Shown here: positions 28,588-37,939 of the stretch, piece after piece | Layout of the letters: each line of letters opens with the position of its first letter | Position numbering within the stretch: position 1 is the stretch's first letter | Source of the DNA: G032773895 sp965248935 | GTDB lineage: Bacteria; Pseudomonadota; Gammaproteobacteria; Pseudomonadales; Cellvibrionaceae | DNA: 64,000 nucleotides | Assembly (NCBI GenBank): GCA_965248935.1 | Contig: OZ252214.1 | Span: forward strand, 2,666,001 to 2,730,000 | Direction: 5' to 3' | The notes under the pieces: generated by a model | The model's database searches: none | Told to the model about the DNA's origin: nothing | Seen by the model: the letters and a program-made list of their open reading frames with translations, nothing else | Made by a program: the position numbers and the translations under genes

Positions 28588-30114
28588 ATGAATAAAGATA
28601 TATCATACCCAAAAACAAAAGTGCTTATCGTTGGGGGGGGAACCGCTGGTTGGATGACCGCAGCGGCTCTTTCAAATACTTTTAATAGAAAGCAAGTAGA
28701 AATCACTCTGGTCGAATCGGATGAAATTAGTTCTATCGGCGTAGGGGAGGCCACCATACCAGAAATTGCTATTTATAATGATATTCTCGGTATTGACGAA
28801 AACGAATTTCTCAAATTTTGTGGTGGAACGTTTAAATTAGGCATTGAATTTAATCATTGGGGAAAAATTGGCGATAGCTATATGCACCCATTTGGACACT
28901 ATGGCACTAAATTAGATGTTCTTCAGTTCTACCACTATTGGCAAAAAAATAATCACGAATATGGTGAACATGATATTGAGCAGTATTCAATATGTGAGCA
29001 GGCAGCAAAGAGAAATAAATTTGCTAAACCGACTAACATTCCCAACTCTCCACTTTCTCAAATAACCTACGCTTTCCATTTTGATGCGAGCTTGTACGCA
29101 CAATATTTACGAAAATATTCGGAAGATCGTGAGGTAATTCGGCAAGAGGGTTTTGTTGAAAGCGTTAATCTTGAAAAGACGGATGGATCTATTCGAGAGA
29201 TTCAGTTGCGTTCAGGGGCGATACTCACAGCGGATTTATATATCGATTGCTCTGGGTTTAACGGGTTGTTAATTGAGCAAGCTCTGAATACGGGCTATGA
29301 CGACTGGAGTCATAACCTGCCTTGTGATAGAGCCGTAACCGTTCCAACGGAAAATACAGAAAACCCTATACCCTATACAAAAGCAACAGCACATACTGCT
29401 GGTTGGCAGTGGCGTATTCCTTTGCAGCACCGGGTGGGGAATGGCCACGTTTACTGTAGCCGGTATATGTCCGATGATGAAGCAACCCAAATATTATTGG
29501 ATCATATTGACGGCGACACTTTATCGGAACCTAAAAAAATCAGGTTTAAAACAGGTCGGAGGAGAAAGTTTTGGAATAAGAACTGTGTTGCTATTGGCTT
29601 GTCTAGTGGTTTTATGGAACCGTTGGAGTCCACCAGCATACATCTTATTCAGTCGAGCATATCGAAGTTGATTGCATTATTTCCCGCACATGGTTTTAAC
29701 CAAGTCGAAGTGGATAAATACAACCAAATTTTATCCGATGAATTTGAATATATTCGAGATTTTCTTATTTTGCATTACCATGCAACAGAAAGAAATGATT
29801 CGCCATTTTGGAATTATTGTAGAACCATGGACATACCGCCCAGGTTAAAGGAAAAAATGAGCCTATACCGCTCGTCTGGTAGAATTTTTAGAGATAACTT
29901 CGAACTGTTTGATGAAACAAGTTGGTTGGCTGTTATGCACGGGCAAGGTCTGAAGGCTAAAGCCCACCACCCCGCCGCAGACCTAAGGCCCCATAACGTG
30001 GTGGACAGCCAGCTTCAGAAAATACGTGAAGTTATTCAAAGAGCTGCCGATTCTATGCCAGCCCATGCTGAATATATTGCCAAACATTGTTCCGCAACCA
30101 TGCTGAAAAAGTAA
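28588..30114 (+). CDS. flavin-dependent (tryptophan-type) halogenase
   Basis: 508 residues, a close paralogue of the gene at 25469. FAD motif GGGTAGW (16-22), Lys83 in TFKLGIEF, GWQWRIP (272-278) and EPLEST with Glu347. All catalytic residues are present. ATG 28588, 52 bp after the degenerate paralogue. Third gene of the halogenase set, ending at a bidirectional terminator shared with dsbD. An associated flavin reductase is not seen in the window. Confidence 0.88.
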   Translation: MNKDISYPKTKVLIVGGGTAGWMTAAALSNTFNRKQVEITLVESDEISSIGVGEATIPEIAIYNDILGIDENEFLKFCGGTFKLGIEFNHWGKIGDSYMHPFGHYGTKLDVLQFYHYWQKNNHEYGEHDIEQYSICEQAAKRNKFAKPTNIPNSPLSQITYAFHFDASLYAQYLRKYSEDREVIRQEGFVESVNLEKTDGSIREIQLRSGAILTADLYIDCSGFNGLLIEQALNTGYDDWSHNLPCDRAVTVPTENTENPIPYTKATAHTAGWQWRIPLQHRVGNGHVYCSRYMSDDEATQILLDHIDGDTLSEPKKIRFKTGRRRKFWNKNCVAIGLSSGFMEPLESTSIHLIQSSISKLIALFPAHGFNQVEVDKYNQILSDEFEYIRDFLILHYHATERNDSPFWNYCRTMDIPPRLKEKMSLYRSSGRIFRDNFELFDETSWLAVMHGQGLKAKAHHPAADLRPHNVVDSQLQKIREVIQRAADSMPAHAEYIAKHCSATMLKK

Positions 30115-30129
30115 TCTACCTATTCCCTC

Positions 30130-30162
30130 AGCGCTGGCGTAATGTTGCTGCAAGCCAGCGCT
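30130..30162. terminator. bidirectional terminator halogenase / dsbD
   Basis: AGCGCTGGC (30130-30138) pairs perfectly with GCCAGCGCT (30154-30162), between the convergent halogenase gene and dsbD; TATTTTACC follows on the plus strand. The dsbD stop overlaps the right arm. Confidence 0.7.
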
Positions 30163-31993
30163 ATTTTACCCCCCTTTCCATAGCCTTAATGACGTGTGAC
30201 GCTGTTAATAGCTGAGGAAGGATTTCTGCATCTTTACTAGGGTCAGCAGGGTACATCAAATAAAGCGGTACACCGTTGCGCCCATATTGAGTGAGCAATT
30301 CCGTTATCTGTGGGTTAGAGTTTGTCCAGTCGCCTTTTAATAAAGTTACCTTAAGCTGTTTGGCTGTTTCAATAAATTTATCTGATGAAAATGCAACTCG
30401 TTCATTGACCTTACAGGTGATGCACCAGTCTGCGGTGAGATTAACAAACACAGGCACGGATTCTGCCCGTAACGCTTCGAGTGTTTCAGGAGAATAAGTT
30501 TGCCAATGTTCGTCTTTCTCTTGCGTTGAAGAAGTTGGAATAACCCAAGCGGCGCTTATTAGGCTAAAAATCATCAACCCATATTTTAGAAATTTACCTA
30601 TTTTGCTGTGAGGTGCCTGTGTTGTAAGCCAAGCCGCAAACGCAAGTGCTGTGCCCCCAAGCATAAGCATGGCAGCAGAATCGATGGATGTTTGTCTACC
30701 TAAAACCCATATTAGCCATACGCAGGTCAAATAAAGGGGGAAGGCTAAAAGCTGCTTCAGTGTATCCATCCACGCGCCCGGTTGAGGTAAAAACCTCGCT
30801 AGCGCAGGGCTATAACTCAACAATAAAAATGGCAGCGCCATGCCAAAACCCAGTGCGGTAAATATGCTTAGAGAAATAAACGCAGGCTGAGTTAATGCAA
30901 ATCCAAGGGCAGTAGCCATAAACGGCGCAGTACACGGGCTGGCAACCAATGCGGCGAGTACGCCGGTAAAAAAGGAAGCTTTTAACCCTTGGTTAGTCGT
31001 CAGTTCATTACCTACACCCATCAAAGACGTGCCGAAATGTACAAGGCCAGAAAGGCTTAAGCCCATTATCAAGAATAGATAAGCCATAACGGCAACAAAC
31101 GCAGGTTGTTGTAATTGGAACCCCCAGCCCAGTGATTCCCCTGCATTTCTTGCGATTAAAATAAATACTGCTGCAACCCAGAATGAACCGACAACCCCCA
31201 ACGTATAGGCCCAACCGTGCAAGTGTTGTTTTTCTTTAGACTGATTCGACGAAGCAAAGCTTAATGCCTTAAGAGAAAGAACCGGAAAAACGCAGGGCAT
31301 TAAATTTAATATCAACCCACCGAGAACGGCACCCAGCAATACCGCAATTAAAAATGGGTCTTCTTTGGTCGAAGTGTTTGTATCTTTTACCTCTGAAACC
31401 TTAGCCGTATCCACTTTTAATGCAGGGTTAAAACTAGCGAAACCCTGCTCTTGAAAACGGCCTTGAGTATTGATTTTAAAATACTGTTTTCTTGGTGGGT
31501 AACACAAGCCTGCGTCGGCACAGCCTTGGGAAGTAATAACAAGCTCATAGGGTTTGTTAATGGTGGGTAACTGAGCTGTTAATAGGGCATTGTGGTAATG
31601 AATTTCTAATTCCTTAGCAAAATACTCATCGTATTTTTTTTCCCCTGGTGTAGAGGAAAAGTTCAAGGTTTCTTTTGTCTCAGCGTTTTGCGCGACTATG
31701 TTGAAACGGTGTTGATAGAGGTAATAACCCTCTAAAATATTCCAGTCTAAAGTTAAGGCATTTTCATTTTCGTCTAAAAACACCTGATAGGCTTGATCGA
31801 CACGAACAAACTCAGGTTCCTCTTCTTCCTCTAGATAATCTGTATCCAAAGAGGAGGAGGGCGGGCGTGGTTTTTCACCAAATAAATCGATCCCTGGCTT
31901 AGCGTGAGAATTCAGGCTTAATACCAGCAAAAGCACTGTACTAAATGCAATATGTACGGCTTGCTGTGCGACGTTACCATTTAATTTATTCAT
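30161..31993 (-). CDS. dsbD: thiol:disulfide interchange protein DsbD
   Basis: Carries electrons from cytoplasmic thioredoxin to periplasmic partners (DsbC, DsbG, CcmG). 610 residues. Signal peptide about 1-31, periplasmic alpha domain with the Cys pair C158/C164 (QGCADAGLCYPP), eight membrane segments (about 208-490) with the Cys of LMPCVFPV and SPCTAPF, and a C-terminal thioredoxin-like domain with CITC (524-527). An unusual run of Asp/Glu (DYLEEEEEPEF about 52-62) lies before the alpha domain. ATG 31993. Confidence 0.94.
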   Translation of the reverse strand: MNKLNGNVAQQAVHIAFSTVLLLVLSLNSHAKPGIDLFGEKPRPPSSSLDTDYLEEEEEPEFVRVDQAYQVFLDENENALTLDWNILEGYYLYQHRFNIVAQNAETKETLNFSSTPGEKKYDEYFAKELEIHYHNALLTAQLPTINKPYELVITSQGCADAGLCYPPRKQYFKINTQGRFQEQGFASFNPALKVDTAKVSEVKDTNTSTKEDPFLIAVLLGAVLGGLILNLMPCVFPVLSLKALSFASSNQSKEKQHLHGWAYTLGVVGSFWVAAVFILIARNAGESLGWGFQLQQPAFVAVMAYLFLIMGLSLSGLVHFGTSLMGVGNELTTNQGLKASFFTGVLAALVASPCTAPFMATALGFALTQPAFISLSIFTALGFGMALPFLLLSYSPALARFLPQPGAWMDTLKQLLAFPLYLTCVWLIWVLGRQTSIDSAAMLMLGGTALAFAAWLTTQAPHSKIGKFLKYGLMIFSLISAAWVIPTSSTQEKDEHWQTYSPETLEALRAESVPVFVNLTADWCITCKVNERVAFSSDKFIETAKQLKVTLLKGDWTNSNPQITELLTQYGRNGVPLYLMYPADPSKDAEILPQLLTASHVIKAMERGVK

Positions 31994-32429
31994 AGAGCCT
32001 ACTGCCTAAAAATGCGTGTTGCTGTACCCTGCGCATAGTGCGCCAATTTATTGTTGAACTTAATTGTTGAGCCTTGCTAGGATAACTCTGAACAAATCTA
32101 TTACTCCTCTGCGCTCTTGGCGTCCTAAGCTGCTTATCTCTATACCCGTCGCAATCATGTGTGGCGTGATACGACGCAGATCTAGGTAAATTCAGAAGTT
32201 CTCTAGTTATAACCCGTAAGTTATGACCCATATAGCAGCGTTGAGTTTCGCAATATTTGAACATATGTGCCAAGTGGGTCCTGTGTAATCCTTTGCTGAA
32301 CGAATATACTATCTCTGGTTAAAGCCTATAAAAGCAATAATATTAGGCTGGATCAAAGCTTTTTGGTCAAATTTTTGATGTAATCAGAAAGAACCATATA
32401 AAAGTATCAAATTGTAAGAGGCAATCATA
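31994..32429. other. intergenic region dsbD / lipoprotein gene
   Basis: 436 bp between divergent genes. The minus-strand 95-codon frame at 31986-32273 has no ribosome site, an unusual composition and no resemblance to known proteins, so it is not called. No tRNA or hairpin was recognised. Confidence 0.4.
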
Positions 32430-33179
32430 TTGTTGGGGTCAGTGGTGGAACTAAAATGGGGCAGCCTCCTTTTATTGGTCTGCCTGCTGGGTTGTGCTGG
32501 GCAGAGTCATGAGCAAGAGAGCGTGGCAAAAATGCCGGACTTCGTCCCAGAGGTTCGTTCCCAAGTGAGCGTCCGAGTACCGATGGAAGCCAAACTTCTC
32601 ACTCGTGCAGAAGACGCCTTCCGCAAAGGAGATTTAACTGCGCCCGCTTATGAGAACGCCTATGACCTATTTCAGTCAGTATTGCTGCTTAAGCCCAATA
32701 GCAGCCAAGCTCGCTCTGGGATTCAAGCAATCCTAATACGCTCTGCAGAGCGTATTCGAGAATCCACACAAAAGAAAAACTTCAGAAAAAGTGAGCAGTT
32801 ACTTACTTCGGCCCAAACCTATTTTCCAGGAAACAACCTTCTATTACAATTACAGCAAGAGCTGAATCAAACAAAAGCTCGCTATCGACAGTTAGCCCTG
32901 AAAATACCAGAAGCTAAGCCCAGCGATACGAATATTACAGAATATCGGCTCCCCCCTTATGCCCTTAAAAAACGTAACAATGAAATGGTTAAATACCTTA
33001 GGGAAATTGCTTTAAGATTAGAACAAACTCAGGAATCAGTGATGATATATGCACGAACGGATTCCGAAGGCAGGTGGATATATGGCAAAATGAAGGAAGC
33101 GGTTCCAGGTTACCGGGTGAGAGGAGATATTCGTTTGGCGAGTCAGCCGCGTTTAGAGCTTCTACCTCCACTACAATAA
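32430..33179 (+). CDS. putative TPR-like outer-membrane lipoprotein
   Basis: 249 residues. Lipobox LLGC with Cys22; the residue after Cys is Ala, favouring the outer membrane. Residues about 55-165 are helical and TPR-like (AFRKGDLT, AYDLFQSVLLLKPNSSQAR), the C-terminal part a mixed domain. The start is TTG 32430, preceded by AAGAGG at 8 bases; a GTG at 32442 is an alternative. It lies just upstream of the LapD-like gene in the same direction (130 bp gap), so a role in the same surface process is possible but unproven. Confidence 0.6.
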   Translation: MLGSVVELKWGSLLLLVCLLGCAGQSHEQESVAKMPDFVPEVRSQVSVRVPMEAKLLTRAEDAFRKGDLTAPAYENAYDLFQSVLLLKPNSSQARSGIQAILIRSAERIRESTQKKNFRKSEQLLTSAQTYFPGNNLLLQLQQELNQTKARYRQLALKIPEAKPSDTNITEYRLPPYALKKRNNEMVKYLREIALRLEQTQESVMIYARTDSEGRWIYGKMKEAVPGYRVRGDIRLASQPRLELLPPLQ

Positions 33180-33308
33180 CAATTAAATAATTTACGTTTA
33201 TTGAGCCACTAGTAGCCGTAGAAAGCTGAGTAGTAGTTTATTATATTCAGCCTTTGTTGAAGGTAGTTCAATGACGCACCTAATTTATAACCATCGACGG
33301 GTACATTC

Positions 33309-35303
33309 ATGGCGTTAATCCGACAGCTAATGTTAGCCATCAGCGCGGTATTTATAGTGTTATTAGCTGCCAATATGGCAGTGAGCTTAATGAATGCGAG
33401 AAGCTATTTCGTTGAGCAAATGAGAACCTTGACGGAAGATACGGCGACCTCCCTTGGTTTTTCCCTTTCCCATGTCGCCAAAGACAAAGACGAAGCTCAA
33501 ATACAAAGCATGGTCGATGTTATATTTGATCGAGGTTATTACCTAAGTGTTCGCTATACACGCCTAGACGGCTATCATGTAGCTGAGCGTACACGCTTGA
33601 TTGACGTCAAAGGGGTGCCCAAATGGTTTGTTTCCCGCATTAAATTACCGGCGCCCTCTGGTAATGCTGAAGTTATGTCTGGTTGGTCGAGGTTGGGTCA
33701 AGTCCAGGTGGTTTCTCACCCAGGCTATGCTTATCGTGAGTTATGGCGAGTATTTATTGAGCAAATATGGTTATTTTTGTTTGCTACCGTACTTTGCTAC
33801 GGGCTTGTTGGTATTGGACTTAAATACCTTCTCAAGCCCCTTAAAGTTATCGAAGCACAAGCAAACTCGCTGAGAGATGGTAACTATACCTCTGTGCCAG
33901 AGCCTTCCATTCCAGAGTTTCGCAGCCTTGCCGGGGCCATGAATGTTGCGTCACAGAAAGTGGGAACGTTATTTTTTCAGCAGGCAGAATTAATTACTAG
34001 CCTTCGGCGAGAGTCCTGTGAAGACTCATTAACCTGCTTGGCAAACAGAGCCGAATTTGATGCACAATTTAAGGCGTGGCTAGATTCCGAAGTTGGAGGT
34101 GGTCCAGGCGCCTTAGTGATTATCGAACTTGATGGATTGAGGCAGTTTAACGCACTATGTGGCATGGAAGCGGGAGACAAACTCATGCGAGATATTGCTG
34201 CCATCATAGCTAAAATACCAGAGGTTTGGAGAGGTTCAAAAGTTGGTCGGCGAGGCGGTGCCAGTTTCAGCGTATTTATTCCCGGAGTCTTTAACCATGA
34301 AATCGAGCGTTACATCGAAGAGATAAAGAAGAAAATCGATAATCTCGATTCTATTATAGCCTCAGGGTCTTCAAGCGACCTTCTTGCCGATACATCGTCA
34401 ACGTACCTGCAAGCCTGGATTGGCGCGTCTTTTTCTCAACAAGTCAATATTGCGGCAAAAATGTTCAGTGCTGCGGATATTGCGTTGCGAGAAGCAAAAA
34501 CGCATCCATTAAAAGGCTATGCCTTTTACTACCTTGAAGAAAACCAAATGGCTGTGCGTTCAGCAAGTGAATGGCTCGGGTATTTGAAGTCAATAATGGA
34601 AGAGGGGGCGTTGCAGTTTCAATACCAACGATTGTTTGACGAAGAACAGAATGCGCTGCCTCAATTTGAAGCACTCGCACGAGTAAGAGAAGAACAGGGC
34701 TTAATTAGTGCCGCGATGTTCTGGCCACTTGTGGAACGCTATGGGCTCACAGAAGATATGGACAAACAAGCCATCTTAAACGGGATTGAGGTGCTCAGTA
34801 ATCAGCCTAAAGTCAGATTGAGTATTAATATCTCGCCACAGTCCGTGGTACGTCCTGTCTTTAACCGTTGGTTAGTGAAATTACAAGAGGCAATAGAAGA
34901 GCTAAAAGAGAGCGGGCTAGAATCATCGATTATTCTAGAAGTATCAGAAAATATATTGCGCTGGCCAAAAGACACCCTAGCCGGCTTCATTGAGCGAGCC
35001 CAGAAAACAGGTTTTGCTGTTGGGCTGGATCATTTTGGCAATATACCGTCATCATTAGGAAGTTTACTCAGCCTCCCCCTGGAATATGTCAAAATAGACC
35101 GTAGATACGTGAGTAACATCCATATAAATCGTGAAAATCAATACTACGTCAAAAATCTTGTACAAATTGCGCACAATTGCAATGTTAAAATCTACGCAGA
35201 TGGCGTAGAAACTGAAGATGAATGGATAGCACTACAAGGTATAGGTGTGGATGGTGGACAAGGTTATTGGCTTGAAAGACCAAAGGACCATGTGCAGTCA
35301 TAA
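33309..35303 (+). CDS. LapD-like c-di-GMP receptor (degenerate GGDEF-EAL)
   Basis: 664 residues. TM1 about 7-29, periplasmic LapD/MoxY-N domain (30-150) with the GWSRLG loop and the conserved HPGYAYRELW, TM2 about 152-175, HAMP (176-228), GGDEF domain and EAL domain. The GGDEF site reads GGASF (316-320), so no cyclase activity is expected. The EAL domain keeps E454-A-L-A-R but has DHFG instead of DDFG (574-577), so hydrolysis is doubtful while binding may persist. In Pseudomonas LapD holds the protease LapG and so keeps adhesin LapA on the surface; no LapG or adhesin gene lies in this window. Confidence 0.82.
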   Translation: MALIRQLMLAISAVFIVLLAANMAVSLMNARSYFVEQMRTLTEDTATSLGFSLSHVAKDKDEAQIQSMVDVIFDRGYYLSVRYTRLDGYHVAERTRLIDVKGVPKWFVSRIKLPAPSGNAEVMSGWSRLGQVQVVSHPGYAYRELWRVFIEQIWLFLFATVLCYGLVGIGLKYLLKPLKVIEAQANSLRDGNYTSVPEPSIPEFRSLAGAMNVASQKVGTLFFQQAELITSLRRESCEDSLTCLANRAEFDAQFKAWLDSEVGGGPGALVIIELDGLRQFNALCGMEAGDKLMRDIAAIIAKIPEVWRGSKVGRRGGASFSVFIPGVFNHEIERYIEEIKKKIDNLDSIIASGSSSDLLADTSSTYLQAWIGASFSQQVNIAAKMFSAADIALREAKTHPLKGYAFYYLEENQMAVRSASEWLGYLKSIMEEGALQFQYQRLFDEEQNALPQFEALARVREEQGLISAAMFWPLVERYGLTEDMDKQAILNGIEVLSNQPKVRLSINISPQSVVRPVFNRWLVKLQEAIEELKESGLESSIILEVSENILRWPKDTLAGFIERAQKTGFAVGLDHFGNIPSSLGSLLSLPLEYVKIDRRYVSNIHINRENQYYVKNLVQIAHNCNVKIYADGVETEDEWIALQGIGVDGGQGYWLERPKDHVQS

Positions 35304-35321
35304 TAAAGGTAGAAATAAACA

Positions 35322-35801
35322 GTGGGCAAGAATAGAACACTTAGTATTGTCGGTGTATTGGTTATTATTCTGTTGTTAATGCTGTATTTTTTTATCCGTT
35401 ACATTAAAAATGACGAAGCGCAAAAAAAGGCAGAAGGGCCTATCGTTGTGAGCAATGCATTTATGTACGCGATGCCGCCAGGCAGCACTGTGGCGGCTGT
35501 TTACCTAACGTTGAGCAATACAGGCGGGCAAACAAGAGTACTTAATTACGTATACTCACCTGTTGCTGGGCATATAGAAGTACATAGAAGCCAATATGAA
35601 AATGGCATTATGAAAATGCGCAGTGTGCAACACACAACATTAGATCCAAAAACACAATTGGTATTCAAACCCAATGGTTACCATCTCATGTTATTTGATA
35701 TAGATAAACCATTAAAACCGTATGATAAGTTTGAACTCAACTTCGAATTTGAAGGAGGGATATTTGTTGTGACGCAAGTAAACGTGCGTACATACAAATA
35801 A
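35322..35801 (+). CDS. copper chaperone PCu(A)C family protein
   Basis: 159 residues, membrane-anchored by an N-terminal segment (about 8-26), rest periplasmic. The copper motif H88-x10-M99-x21-H121-x-M123 is present with exact spacing. PCu(A)C proteins deliver Cu(I) to cytochrome oxidase CuA/CuB centres. GTG start at 35322, 18 bp after the LapD-like gene, preceded by AAAGGTAG. No SCO or oxidase genes are near. Confidence 0.88.
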   Translation: MGKNRTLSIVGVLVIILLLMLYFFIRYIKNDEAQKKAEGPIVVSNAFMYAMPPGSTVAAVYLTLSNTGGQTRVLNYVYSPVAGHIEVHRSQYENGIMKMRSVQHTTLDPKTQLVFKPNGYHLMLFDIDKPLKPYDKFELNFEFEGGIFVVTQVNVRTYK

Positions 35802-35857
35802 TCTTGGAAACATCGATAATACTTTGATGTTTCACTGACATTAACAGGGCGTTAAGT

Positions 35858-36934
35858 ATGCTAAAAAAAGTAACACATTCCATGGACAACCTAAAAAAGC
35901 TTGCTGAAACTCGCTGGCTGGATTTCAGTGGCGATATGAAAGAGTCCAACCCCTGGGTAAAAATAGGCGTAGCGGCCTGTTTGGTTTATTTGTTTGGCGC
36001 TGTTTGCGTGGGCATATATTTAAGTTTTGAACCCGATACATTTGCGGTAAAAGAATACGCACTGTTGGAATTAAATAAAAATAAGCAACAAAAAATTGTG
36101 ACTGGCGTATTAACCACCACCTCATTAATTGGCGTGGTAGATACCATGTTAAATAAGCGCGGGGGCTATCTTTCCAACGATATTACACCACCCGGAATAT
36201 GGTTAGATAATATACCAAGCTGGGAATACGGCGTCTTAATTCAAGTGCGTGACCTAATCAAAGCCATGCGTGAAGCGTTTAGTCGCTCTCAATCTCAATC
36301 CACAGAAGATAAAGATCTCGCACGCGCAGAGTCGCGGTTTAACTTTGATAATCGCAGTTGGCTTTTACCGCAAACCGAAGGTGAATACGAAGAGGGTGTG
36401 CAATTTTTACGTGCTTACCTTGCTCGCCTAGCGGATAGTGACCAGCATCATGCACAATTTTACGCTCGTGCAGATAACCTAAATTACTGGCTACGTACCA
36501 TTGAAACAAGATTGGGCAGTTTATCTCAACGGTTAAGTGCCAGCGTTGGCCAAAAAAGATTAAATACAGATTTAGCGGGTGCCCCTGGTGCGAAGCAAGC
36601 AACCTATGCACCAAGTGAAATGGACATAAAAACCCCCTGGTCGCAAATTGACAATGTATTTTATGAATCCCGTGGTAGTGCTTGGGCGTTAATTCACTTT
36701 CTAAAAGCTATGGAAATAGATTTTGCCGATGTGTTAGAAAAGAAAAATGCGCGCGTAAGCTTGCAGCAAATAATTCGAGAGTTAGAAGCAACGCAGGAAA
36801 CGATATACAGCCCAATGATATTAAACGGAAGTGGGTTTGGTTTGTTGGCCAACCACTCACTTGTTATGGCCTCTTATATCTCAAGAGCCAACGCCGCCAT
36901 CATTGACCTACGGGAACTGCTCAAGCAAGGGTAA
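35858..36934 (+). CDS. DUF2333 family membrane protein
   Basis: 358 residues with one N-terminal membrane segment (about 33-54) and a large periplasmic domain. Resembles DUF2333, a conserved gammaproteobacterial family of unknown function (phrases TTTSLIGVVDTMLNKRGGYLSNDITPPG and NFDNRSW are typical of it). Same direction as the copper chaperone, 56 bp downstream. ATG 35858. Confidence 0.82.
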   Translation: MLKKVTHSMDNLKKLAETRWLDFSGDMKESNPWVKIGVAACLVYLFGAVCVGIYLSFEPDTFAVKEYALLELNKNKQQKIVTGVLTTTSLIGVVDTMLNKRGGYLSNDITPPGIWLDNIPSWEYGVLIQVRDLIKAMREAFSRSQSQSTEDKDLARAESRFNFDNRSWLLPQTEGEYEEGVQFLRAYLARLADSDQHHAQFYARADNLNYWLRTIETRLGSLSQRLSASVGQKRLNTDLAGAPGAKQATYAPSEMDIKTPWSQIDNVFYESRGSAWALIHFLKAMEIDFADVLEKKNARVSLQQIIRELEATQETIYSPMILNGSGFGLLANHSLVMASYISRANAAIIDLRELLKQG

Positions 36935-37432
36935 GCCCCTAAAAATACCCCCCTTTTTGGGTAAACTCACCTAGGAAACAGTCTATTTTATTGGTTGGCA
37001 CTTTTTGTTTTGTTGTCGTCAGGATGAGCTAAGCAACATTTTTTATTCTTTTTGTTGTATTTTGGGGAAGTTAATTCAAACGCCAAAATACAGTTTGACC
37101 TCACTTTTTGCTTGTAAAGTTTCTGTCGCTTCAGTAATCTTATTTTTAACAAATGCATTCCCCGTCTTTTGACAAACACGTTTTATTTGGGTTTTATTTC
37201 CGTTTTATTCGGGCAATGCATAAATACCTATTACGGTATTAAAAAGAATTAAATATACATTTAACCAACACTCCTGTTGTTTAACATACGCATAGGAAGC
37301 CGAGAGTACAGCCAGTGTTGCCCCACTTCTTTCACCGTCTTTCTTCTTCAACCTTATTACAGTTGATGTCTTGCCCTGTGTTTAACCTGCGTATTTAAAA
37401 TTTAAAGATGATAATAAGTCTTTAATAGTCAC
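36935..37432. other. AT-rich intergenic region, start of accessory zone
   Basis: 498 bp. A weak terminator-like stem TACCC/GGGTA lies at about 36947-36964 after the DUF2333 stop. The minus-strand 63-codon frame at 36988-37179 is Lys-rich and unsupported. Nothing else recognised. Confidence 0.35.
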
Positions 37433-37621
37433 TTAAGTATTTGAAAAAAATTGATAAGCGGCTTTAATTTCTTTCCACGTTGAAAAGCTACTCGATACAT
37501 TTTTTCCAAACTGTGTGGCTAATTGTTTTGCAATCAATAATAAACGTTTATTTAAGCGTTTGTCGCAAAAGTTGGTGTATTGGAACTCAGTATCAACCCA
37601 ATTTAATGCGGAACTGCCCAT
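37433..37621 (-). pseudogene. truncated IS4/Tn5-like transposase (N-terminal DNA-binding part)
   Basis: 62 codons matching the N-terminal Tnp_DNA_bind region of Tn5-like IS4-family transposases (W-x2-TEF, DKRLNKRLLLIAKQLA, WKEIKAAYQFF). The family is about 450 residues long, so about 85 % is missing. It starts at ATG 37621 and stops after FFSNT. No inverted repeats were found around it. Confidence 0.75.
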
Positions 37622-37722
37622 AAAAATCCTATTTTTTCATAAATAAAGCTCACTGGATACTCATTCACTATATAAGTTCAATTATTCGGCATATTTGTGG
37701 GTAATGCTAAGAGTTGGATTAA

Positions 37723-37857
37723 CGCTTACGAAAGACGTACCACTCTGGCGAGATTCATTTAAAAGGCCACTGGTTAATTGAGGCGGGCTTTGCGATTAAT
37801 ACGTCCGTTACTGTCCGGGTGATGGAAGGGTGTATTGTGGTGACGCCTAAAGAGTAG
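37723..37857 (+). pseudogene. SymE-type toxin C-terminal fragment
   Basis: Open frame of 44 codons ending at TAG 37855-37857, with IHLKGHWLIEAGF and VTVRVMEGCIVVTP closely resembling the core of E. coli SymE (ITLKGQWLEAAGF, VMEGCIVLT). The upstream half is in another frame (SWINAYERRTTLARFI at about 37711-37758), meaning a frameshift near 37755, and no start codon is left. A perfect terminator stem follows. SymE is an SOS-linked, AbrB-fold endoribonuclease toxin; this copy is almost surely inactive. Confidence 0.75.
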
Positions 37858-37865
37858 AAAACAAT

Positions 37866-37890
37866 ACGCCCAGTGTTTTGCGCTGGGCGT
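37866..37890 (+). terminator. terminator after SymE fragment
   Basis: ACGCCCAG (37866-37873) pairs with CTGGGCGT (37883-37890), flanked by AAT and GTATTTTA. It lies 9 bp after the SymE stop. Confidence 0.65.
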
Positions 37891-37939
37891 GTATTTTAGG
37901 TTAAGCGAGGTTAAATGTTATTATCAATGGATTTGACCC

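Noticed and set aside
28545..28757. minus-strand 70-codon frame in the halogenase region
   Set aside because: Shadow of the third halogenase gene start; no ribosome site.
31986..32273. 95-codon minus-strand frame upstream of dsbD
   Set aside because: Overlaps the dsbD start region, lacks a ribosome site and has unlikely composition (many His, Arg and Gln).
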